Positions 49,201 through 61,200 of a DNA stretch of 64,000 nucleotides are shown here, piece after piece. Origin of the DNA: Steromphala cineraria (Eukaryota; Mollusca; Gastropoda; Trochida; Trochidae); contig OU744730.1 in NCBI GenBank assembly GCA_916613615.1, positions 32,088,815 to 32,152,814 of the forward strand, written 5' to 3'. Position numbers and translations under genes: made by a program. Within the stretch, counting starts at the first letter, position 1. Each line of letters begins with the position of its first letter. The notes under the pieces were generated by a model, which saw only the letters and a list, made by a program, of their open reading frames with translations, was not told the DNA's origin and did no database searches.

Positions 49201-52200
49201 TGGACTGAGTGCAATGTGGATGAAGTGCCTTGCCCAGGGACATAACATAGTATAAGACCCAGGTCACAAATTGTTTATGTCTGCACCAAGATTCAAACCA
49301 GGGTTGCAGTGTGAGTGGCCAGCATGCTCATCACTACACAACTGTGCTCCACCCATCAAGTACAAAAACAAGATACATTTCCCCACATAAAGACCAAAAA
49401 CAAGAACTGAAAATATTATAAAAGGTAACTTACTGATCCATACATCCTTCGTACATTAGGGTTGCCTTGAATCCAAGAATTGAGAAGATTACGACACAAG
49501 CAAAGATGGCCGTGAACCAGTTACAAAGGGAGACAATTATAGCATCCTTTTCACAGTTGTTTTTCTTAGGGTTGTAGCTAGAAAACGCAATCAGACCTCC
49601 AAAGGCCAGTCCAAAAGAGTAGAATATCTGTGTAGCAGCATCCAGCCAACATTGGGGATCCAGTAAACTTGAAACCTGGAAAAAAGAGATGACTTTGAGT
49701 AGAGATTCATGCAACTAGTAAATTTAGTATAGCAAGGATGTCTTTTGGTCAGATTTTTCCTTTGTTCATTTAGATTAAGTTTTATTTTGGTCTTGACTCT
49801 GAAAGCCAGCTTAGACCATGATGAATCAGTTATAGAAAAAAAAAATCAATTTCATGTATGTATTGCCAAATACCAAAATTTACAAATTATAGACCAACAC
49901 TAAACATTTCAAAACAAATTATTTGTGGGAAAATCATGGTTGTAAAAAATGTTTTTTTTTCAATCTTAGTCTGATCTTTTCAAGGTAATATATTTAGATA
50001 ATTTTAAAAAATGAAAGACTCTTTAAACAGAAAAAACTTTTCTAAATTGATTGTTGCAATTAAAACTGAAAGGGAACGAATATCAAGGTACATTGTTGCT
50101 AAAATATTGACATATACCATATATTTGCATCAATGCATGATTGTGATAAATATGTAAGAAAACACAAATCCAAGAAATGAATAAATATGAATATGGAAGC
50201 TGTCAAAAACAATTATGTCCAAAACATTTAAATATAAACTGTTGGTTTCTTCAATAATACTGTCGCCATGGCAGCATCAGATTGCACGCTGGGAGCTAGA
50301 GACTTTGTCTTCAAGACCCCCCTCACAGTAAAGTTGGGGTTATCTGACGAGCTTGACTGTAGGAGTCACGCAGGGGTATCTTATTACTCCAGTGCTATTC
50401 CATGTATTCATATATCAAGCGTCGGCTGACTGTTAACAGTGTCTGGTTTGCAATGACATACAAAGCGGTCACTGTATCCATCACTAAATGAACTTTTTAA
50501 GAAAATCTTTTGAAAGTTTGAGGTTCGAATTTATAAAGAAACTTACTGTGTCCATTTCAAGACATCTCGAAATGAATGAGAAAAGAAATGTGTGAAAGGA
50601 ATAACTTGATACTTATTTTCATTCATTCAATATTTAACATATTGTAGATTTATTCAAAATAAGTCAAAATTCAATTAATTTTTTACTAGTGAAAATGTAT
50701 TCATTTCAAAATGCAATATTCAACTTTAAAAATTAAATTGTCTTCTTGAAAAATGGATATAATATTTTGAAATGTCAGTTCATTCTGACAAATATCTTGT
50801 TTCTCTTTTTTCTCAACTACCCGTAGTTAAATGAGAATGAATAAATGGAATGAACAATGATAGAATTGTTGCATCTTTAAATTCACCTGAGCATGACTGT
50901 ATATAACTCCACTGTACATAACTATTAAGTAAGAATGTGTTTGTGGGGCTATGGCCTAAGGGAAATCGGACACTTCATAAAAAACGTTGTGACATAATGA
51001 GAATTGTGATTTACAGCATTTTATCATCTTCTTTACATAGTGTGACGGTTGTATGCCAAAAGTCAGAAATAATCATTCTTTGAATATTTGTATCATCAGA
51101 AAGCAAGTTTTGTTTATAAAAGATTGGCAACAACATCCCACAAACATTTGATGTTTCTTAAACATTAGTATAAATGTATCCCATGAATATTTCTTAACGC
51201 AGGATAAATTATTCATATTACACAAGATTAAAGTGCCACCACATCATTTTCAATTGATAAAAACGTAAATTACATAATTCATTATATAAGTAAAAAAAAT
51301 CGCCCACTTTCATAGCTTAATGTCAAAATATGATAAATTATATGTTAAATATATTTATAAATGCATGACATTATGTTATTGTATTATATAGAAATCTTCT
51401 CAATAATTTATTATACTTAGTCTAACATTTTGTTAACATTCTACATTCTTTTATTGCTTAACAGCAGCAGAAGTAAAGACACACTTTTCACAAAACTTCC
51501 TTGGAGACAACAAAGTTAATAAATAATACATTTTGTAGTCCTGCTAATGTTTAGGTAACAAAGGACCATACTATTAACAGCTATTATTAAAAGCAATAGT
51601 AACCAAAAATTTATTATTTCAGCCAAAAACATTTACCCTTGTACAATTTTGTAAGTATTCCTTTGTACATGTATAATATAAGTTATACCATTCAGATGCA
51701 GGGTAAATGGGGAGATATCTCCCTCAAACATGGTGTTATGCGACGAGCCGAAGGTGAGTTGCATAACACCAAGGGAGAGGCAGATATCTCCCCATATACC
51801 TCGCCTCTGAATGGTATAACGAATTTATCCTGTTTATGTTTAAACAATACACATATAAAATGAAGATAAAGAGTAAGAACTGTGTAAGTAATTTTACTAT
51901 AGTTTGTTCAAAGCTACATATCGGTTGATCAAAAGTAACCAGCTTGATCATGTGTTCGAGGTAACATACATTGTACATTTCAAGACGCTCAATCTGCACT
52001 TTTTTTCATGCTTTTTATGTGCAGCCAGGGGTATAAATGATTTATTACCCCGCTCAAGAGGGTGATATCAGTATTTATCCAGGGTCACGTGGACCAATCA
52101 GAGAACGAGATTCTTACATGAGGTAGGATAATAAATTTGGAAAATTCCTCACTCGGTATTTATAACACACCAAATTAATCAAACTTAATTTTATTGAGAA

Positions 52201-55200
52201 ATGAAAATATTCCATTATATTCAGTGATAAATTCCTGCTTCAAATATAAACTTAAAAAGTCGCTGTTAATCACAGGATTCAAGTTTTTTTCATATTGCTA
52301 TTGCTTAGACATTGAAGGACTCATTTAGTCTGTAAGGACTCACAAGACAATGTGCTTTAGATTCCCTGGACTCAGCAGGTCATATTTGTAGATCACTGAA
52401 TTTGTATGTTGTATATGTATAATGCATGCATGTATGTTTCTGCAAGGGTAATTTGTAAGAAGGCACTTTACTCTGCAATGTCACATAAGTGACACTTCCT
52501 CTTTCTCTGGACGTGAGATTTATTACCTTTACATGTTGACATGATTTCAACTTCCTCACTCTATCTTTCCTCACACTTAAAGGGACAGTTCTATTGGGTG
52601 CACATATTTTTGTGGAAATGAAATTCAACGCGAGACTTTACACATATCTTTTTAGTACATAACATATCCGAGTTGAAAATGTTACAGGGGGTAACATTTA
52701 TTTTATCATTATATTTGATAACTTGATTCGAGTGCAAAAAAAAAAAAAGGATCGAACCCAATTTATGCATTGACTGAAAAGCCTTACTACAGCAATACAA
52801 GACAATGTTGTTAAGTCTAATTAATCAATGTAAATGTAGATACAGAACATTAGAAAAAAGTACAGCATTTTTCATGTCATTTCTACAAAACTAATAAAAT
52901 TGCATATCGAAAGCTGACAGGTAAGGGTCTTTAAATTCCTGAGTTCATTAGTACAAACATATTCTGTTAGGCCAATCAACAGGAACACAGTGTTGTTCCA
53001 TGTTGGTGATCAGCTAAGAGGGGGTACATTTGGCATATTCTGAGATTGGACTATATCCCAATTTATAGCGGGAAGATTTCACTTCCAAAATGTTTTAAGA
53101 GCGATCAATAGGAGTCGCTATTTCCAACATTGTGTTGAGTTTGTAATTGGCTTAAGGTAGATTATCTTTAAATACTCTTGGATCTTCAGTAAATATGTTA
53201 TGGTTTCTGAGAAATCTTGAAATGTTGCACCATCATTTATTCTTGCGGCACAGTCAACTTGTTTCTCCTAAGGCTATGTTAACTTTTGCAGTTATAAAAA
53301 ATGCAAGTCACATTTCATGAATGCCTAACATTCTTCTAATAACGAGGTAACAAACGCCACCTTGCAAAATTTAGGCTTGAATTGTATATATCATCATTTT
53401 TGTCTTATGACTTTTTCTTTATGATGTAGAATAATTACAAAAAAGAAAATTAATGAAAAAGTCATGTCAATGATTATGACTATAATCTCAATTTTCGCAG
53501 AAAAATTCTTGATTTGCAACAAAACAACTCACAACTTACATTTTGAAAAATATGTGTAAATAGTAGTTAAAGTGTCTTAAAATACATCATTTCACATGTT
53601 GAAGTCACAAATGTCATTCTTGTGACATCTACAACACAATCTCAGCTCATTCATGTTATCTTTCGCACGATTTCATTTTACATATATGCAAAATAGTGAA
53701 TGAACTTTGTGTTAAAGTGCCTGGCCTATTGTCATCCAATCTACCATTTTGAATATTGGAGGATTTCACCAAGAAGCCACCATAGTTCTACAATATTATT
53801 GAAATAAACTGTTCTATTGATGGAAAATCTGAACATTTCCATATGATTCATAAAATTACTAATCAAGTTTTTTAGTGCCATAACAAGGCTTTTCCCACTC
53901 ATGGCGCCGATGAATGACTTTACATTTCATTGTTTATGATTTTACAGACTATGTTTTCTTAAGTTGACAAAAATTATCCAACCAAAATGTTACCCTCAGT
54001 GCCATCATTGTCTCAACTGGATTGTGAAATAACCATGTACTATTAACATTTATGTACAAACTCTGATGTGACATCTTGAATTTTGTTTCCACAAAAAATA
54101 CTTCAATAGGACTGTCCCTTTAAATGAAAAGTTGGATAAAAGTGATCATTTTGAAGGAATACTTATGAATATGATATAACCATTTATACATACATACACA
54201 TATGTATACATATATTGTTGTTGTTTGTTTGACTTAAATTGATGTTAAAATTATGTTATTACATATAACAAAATGATTATCCTAAAACTTAGCCTTCCCT
54301 TATCTTCTTAATATGAGGTATGTTACACATTAACTTGTGAGGTATTGTATTCTGGGGTAAAATAACTATTTCAATATGAAAAATTTTACCTTACTTATTT
54401 CAACATGTTATGTATTAATGTATGAAGTGACTCATAAGCCTTTTGATATTGGTTAATAGCTGCAAAAACATGAAATGACTAACATATGACATTCATGTTC
54501 TTCATTTTCTTCTTCTTCCATATGGTATATAAAATATTGTTGCATACCATAAAATTTAAATCTTCTCATTTGGTAGAAGGAAAACTCACTCAATATTGTT
54601 ATTTCCCCAGACATAGTCATGGAATGATTTATAGTCAAAAACACCTTAGGTTTTGAGTTGAATCATCATAATATCATGATTTTGAATATTTCAAATCATG
54701 AATTTCAAGATTATTCAAAAAAAGGTTTTTCATTCATTTTAATTTTCATTGAAAAGAGTCGCTGCAATAATATCACGAATAAAGTAAACCAAGATTGCAG
54801 TCTAAGTAAACCTAGCCTCAATAACACTTCCTATACTCCCATATTGAGTCTAGCTAGGTGTAGTAACGGTTCGCATCAGCCGACTTATCAAATTGACAAA
54901 TCAGGGCTCAGCTTACCATGCCGCAATAGTCCGCTTTCGCACATAAAACGTTGGAGGGTCATAGGTTGCTGAAAGGTCAGCTGAAAGTATCTCGCTAGAC
55001 TCGGTATGGGAGTATAGCGAGTATTATTGAGGCTAGGTTTACTTAGACTGACCAAGATTGATATCACAATGGGATGCAGCAAATAAGTTTGGACAAGGAT
55101 AAGGTATCATTGTTCACCAAAGGTCTTATATTCACCAAATATAATTTTTATAGAGAACATAGAGGAAAAATTTTACCCTTGGTGTGAACATGTGCAGCAA

Positions 55201-58200
55201 GCCATCAGTAGATCCTCTGAGAGTTATCCCCCTTCCGAAGAATATAATGAGCACAATGTAGGGAAATGTGGCGGTAAAATATACAACCTGAAAACAAGAA
55301 AGACATGGTTCAGATATAATAAAAGAAGGGAGATTTTACCATAATTTGCCTCCATATTGTATCAGTTTGTGAACAGTGTTTTAATTTTAAAACAGGGATA
55401 ATTTAGGATTTTGCCCTTATGCATCATATCTCAGTTGTTAACCCAATTATGTTTGTTCTTTAAGCTACCAAACACTACATCTTTCATCAATATGTAAAAC
55501 TTTGTTTGACCATTTTTGCCGTGTAAACAAAAGCTATTCTACTGGAATCAGCATTAATTAAAAATACGACCCTTCTTTTAGTCAATTGTTTTAAGATGGT
55601 GAAAGTTTTTGCATATATTCTAAAACTTACAATGATCTTCAATTCAGTAAAAGTATCCAATGTAACCAACAGATCTAAAATACCAAATTGTTGAACTATC
55701 AATAATCAACAAACCTTTCCAGAGGACTTGATCCCTTTGCAGATGCAGAGGTACACCACAAGCCATGAAAACAGAAGGCACAGCATCATTTTCCATTTGA
55801 TACCATCAGGTTGGTCAATTCCAGGAGATATGTCGAGAGCGTTCCGATACCAGAAATATGAAGTCGGTCCACTGGCTTCGCATTCAGGAACCACAATCGT
55901 CACATTTGGATCCGTCGGTGACGCCATTGTCGGGCAAGTTGACCAAGGAAGTGGACTTTGGAAGGAGTGAAACAGATAGTAGAAACACCACATGATGATG
56001 GCATTGTAGTACACAGCTACCATATAGGAGGTGACGGCGCTTGCGATCCCCACGCCCCCCATCAAGGGGTGGACCTCATTCCAGACCCCCATACTCCCCT
56101 TCCTCATCTTCTGACCGATGGCCAGTTCGAGATACAGCAATGGCATGCCCTCCACAAAGAGCATGATGAAGTACGGGATAAGGAAGGCTCCTGTGGACAA
56201 CAAAGGGCAGAAAATGTTGAAGGATGAAGAATAAATTGTGACAGATGTCAAGGATATTTGTATTTGTTGACTGCAGCATGTACATACTTACTTTTCTAAA
56301 TATCTTTCTACCATTCTGTATTATACTATTTTCCATGTTTTCATGTATGTCACTATATATATCTATCATTTTGTAAATACTTGGGAGAAGGTTACCTAAG
56401 TTGGATAACTTGTTCCTAATCCCTTTCTTTATTGAATAAAATATGTATAAATCAAAATTAAATCAATATTTGTAATTTATGCTCATGCATCAAGAAGTTG
56501 AATGGAACGAAAATGAACATTTGAGACAGGTTCTGGGAACATTCCTTCTAATGATCAATAATATCGTATGATTATATTAATAAATATTGAATATAATATT
56601 GAAAAGCAACATCAAAAGAGAGGGAGATGATACAAACTCTTAACAGGTGCTTGGAAAAAGTTTGATTCACAACCTTTGAAATTAGTGCAAATATCATGTG
56701 ATATGATGTTCGTATAAGTTTGACTAATACAACCATCATTGTATCAAAAGTCATGTTTTTTTAAGTCGATGAAGAGAAAAACGTTTTTAATAACATACCT
56801 AAACTTTACTCTCATAGTACTAGAAGTGATCTGTGCAACATTGGGGTCCAAAATGCCAAAATACAATTTTCTTGATCATCTTGTAAACTGATATTTCAAA
56901 ATTTCTTCAGTAATACACTTTAGAGATTGGTATATAATTTTTATAAACAATAATGACAATATTAACTAAAATCTTTCTGAAAAATATGCTTAAATAGAAA
57001 ATATTGCAAAGAAGACAAAATCTAATTTTTCAAATCTTGACCCCATGTATCTTTAGCCTGAATGCAACATATCAGTCACTTATGTATCTAGCGTAAATAT
57101 GATTAAATTACAAATTGAAAACAATGTTTTGACTATTAATTTAAATTTTAAAGTTTTAAAAATAGAGCCATTGGCTCTGTAGCTCATCAGGCTTCATCGT
57201 AAATTACAATATATGCTGTTGAGTGTGGCAAATGTGATTCCCCCTTTGTAGAGGCCAAAGGGTCACGAATCATAAAATTAGGTATAATAGGCGACAAGTT
57301 TCATTTTTCAAGGCTGGCCTTTTACTTCATTGGAGCAACAGGGTCACCAAAGCTACAATTTATAATCCTCACTAGTCAAGGAGTCTGTACACAAAGTTTC
57401 AGCTTTCTAGGCCTTATGGTTCTGGAGAAGAAGATGAAAATAGGTTTTTAGGGCGTGGCCCCTGTGGCCCTTATAAGGGGTCATAGGGCCACCAAAGCTA
57501 CAATTTATAATCCTCACTAGCCAAGGAGTCTGTACACAAAGTTTCAGCTTTCTAGGCCTTATGGTTCTGGAGAAGAAGATGAAAATAGGTTTTTAGGGCG
57601 TGGCTCCTGTGGCCCTTATTAGGGGTCACAGGGCCACCAAAGCTACAATTTATAATCCTCACTAGCCAAGGAGTCTGTACACAAAGTTTCAGCTTTCTAG
57701 GCCTTATGGTTCTGGAGAAGAAGATGAAAATAGGTTTTTAGGGCGTGGCCCCTGTGGCCCTTATAAGGGGTCACAGGGCCACCAAAGCTACAATTTATAA
57801 TCCTCACTAGTCAAGGAGTCTGTACACAAAGTTTCAGCTTTCTAGGCCTTATGGTTCTGGAGAAGAAGATGAAAATAGGTTTTTAGGGCGTGGCCCCTGT
57901 GGCCCTTATAAGGGGTCACAGGGCCATCAAAGCTACAATTTATAATCCTCACTAGTCAAGGAGTCTGTACACAAAGTTTCAGCTTTCTAGGCCTTATGGT
58001 TCTGGAGAAGAAGATGAAAATAGGTTTTTAGGGCGTGGCCCCTGTGGCCCTTATTAGGGATCACAGGGCCACCAAAGCTACAATTTATAATCCTCACTAG
58101 CCAAGGAGTCTGTACACAAAGTTTCAGCTTTCTAGGCCTTATGGTTCTGAAGAAGAAGATGAAAATAGGTTTTTAGGGCGTGGCCCCTGTGGCCCTTATT

Positions 58201-61200
58201 AGGGGTCACAGGGCAACCAAAGCTACAATTTATAATCCTCACTAGCCAAGGAGTCTGTACACAAAGTTTCAGCTTTCTAGGCCTTATGGTTCTGGAGAAG
58301 AAGATGAAAATAGGTTTTTAGGGCGTGGCCCCTGTGGCCCTTATAAGGGGTCACAGGGCCACCAAAGCTACAATTTATAATCCTCACTAGCCAAGGAGTC
58401 TGTACACAAAGTTTCAGCTTTCTAGGCCTTATGGTTCTGAAGAAGAAGATGAAAATAGGTTTTTAGGGCGTGGCCCCTGTGGCCCTTATTAGGGGTCACA
58501 GGGCCACCAAAGCTACAATTTATAATTCTCACTAGTCAAGGAGTCTGTACACAAAGTTTCAGCTTTCTAGGCCTCATGGTTCTGGAGAAGAAGACGAAAA
58601 TAGGTTTTTAGGGTGTGGCCCCTGTGGCCCTTATTAGGGGTCACAGGGCCACCAAAGCTACAATTTATAATCCTCACTAGCCAAGGAGTCTGTAGACAAA
58701 GTTTCAGCTTTCTAGGCCTTATGGTTCTGGAGAAGAAGTCGAAATTCCACAAAGTTTACGGACGGATGGACGGATGGACGGACGGATGGACGGACGGACG
58801 GACGCCGGACACCATGCCATGCCATAAGCCCATCGGGCCTTACAGGCCAGATGAGCTAAAAATTATAATATCGCATCAGGATTGAGTGAAACAAACTTTT
58901 ATTCAGCAGGTTTAGATCCACCACTGACAATTGAAGAAAGAAGAAAGATTTTTTTTTTTGAATCTTTGATATAAACCTGACTTTGGATTGTAAAGAAATA
59001 ATTAATTTTTTACATTTTTTTTTGACAATTCTGTTTTGTAAATATAAACTTTTATACAAATACTCAACAAAATTTGCAGAGAGCCTCCTCAATTTTCTAT
59101 ATCTATCTGATACTTCAATGTAACGGTAATTTCTCTATTACTTTGACATCTCCAATAATTCAGCCACATAATATTTTACTGAGGTGACAAATTCAAATCA
59201 CATATAAAATTTCAAACAAGTGCCAAAGATTTATGTTCTTATGATTCAACTTTTGCTTAAAATCATTAATTTGCAAAAGTGATTAATAGCAAAGGATAAT
59301 TATCTCAACTGCAGTATTAAAAAAATATCTTCATAAGGACAACATTGCCATTATTATGTGGTCATCTTAAAGGGGCAGTAGCACGTTTTTAGGGTGAATA
59401 TAAGGTGATGTCAGGAAAATGAAAATTAATGGTTCCAATTGAAAGACAATGTATTTAAACTAAATCGAGCAGTAATAATTCAAATATATAAATAAAGTTT
59501 AGCCATGCGATTCTTTTTTCTTACACAAAATGAATTAAAGGTGTTCACACAAAATGGCCTCCAATGGATTTTATGTGAATCTTCATACTTTTTACTCTGA
59601 TTACGGATGATTGGTTTGTGTAATGAGATTTTTGACACTGTCAACATAATACATTTAGCATTAACTTACAATTATCAGTGAAAAATTTGAAATATAAAAT
59701 TATCAAAAAACGTGCTTCTGCCCCTTTAAAGTACTATTCATTAAGGTTGTACACATTATTGATATTATCTAACATTTCAACCAGAGTGTCAAATGAGAGA
59801 TCGAGGGGGAGAAATAGTACAACCATAGACATGAAAGTCATATGAAATTTGAGGGTGGAATTAATGGAAAAATTATGGTATATACCATATCACATAAATT
59901 ATTTTGGGTAGGATACTTAATTTGATTAAACTTGATACTTATTGCTCTCTTCATGAATAAAAATAAAAATTGTAAGTCTTTCTTACTGTAATGAAGTGAT
60001 GCAATCACAAACCTGCTACTATGTTGGTTTGTTGTGTCACATATCATTTGTCATATTTCTGACATATTTCAAAGCATATATTATTATATTCCACATGTCA
60101 AAGTGTAATTTTTAACTCATGACCCTTAATTCAACTTTTGAACTTTATGTTTGAAATCAAATATCAAACATAAAAATAAATATAAAGGAAAATAAATAAA
60201 AGTTTTAATTCATTAAAAAAAAACCCCTCAATTTGTATATCAAACATTTCTTGAAACTCAGATAAAAGGTTAACCCAAATCAGCAAAAAATGTATTTTTC
60301 TCATGAGATTATTCAATTTGCATAAACAAATCTGTATTGAAAAGTGCATACTTCGCAACTTCACTTTCTAATATGTCTTTTTCTTAAAATTATATTTAGT
60401 TTGCCAGACAACCAAACATAAACATCATTAATCTTATGTTGAACTGGCGTTATAAACTCGATTTTTATCATCTAAAACAAAAAAGTTCTTATCTTATATT
60501 ATTTTCCTGTGGATATTCTGTGGCTAAATGGCTTTTTGTCTATATGTCATAAATCAAGTCTTATAAAAAACAATTCTTAATTCTAAGAATTATTTCATCA
60601 AAATGTAATGGACAAAACAAATCCAAAAAACAATTTGTGTATACACTTACAATAACCTAATAAACTTTGAAATTAAAAACTTTAAAATAAGTGTTGAAGA
60701 CGTTTTTGTTTATTACTAAGTTCAATGAGCTAGTTCCACTTATATTTCATGAAAATTCAAATATATTTAAACATTTTATCTTTATTTTCTTTTAGTTAAT
60801 TTTAGAAGTGTTTTGCTATATTAAAAAATTCAAAAAATTCACAGTTAACTTAAACGTCCTTTTGTGAAATATATATATCACTTTAATTTTGGCAGTGATA
60901 TTAACAACTTTTTAAAGAATAATGAAGTTGTTATATATAATCATTCAATTTGTTGTGAACTAAAATTATCCCTTTTTCTAAAATTTCATCAAGATAATGT
61001 AACGGATTCTTAGTTACACATGCTTTCATAATCACAAAATGATGATTTTAAAATTTAGTAATGTGTGTTAGATACCAAATAAATTTGATTTAAACGTATT
61101 CCAACTACAATATGAAAATTAACTCTTAACTTATAAACATAAATACAAGTTAATATCAATAGCATTCAATAACTTGTCATATTGTTTTCGTTGACACTTA

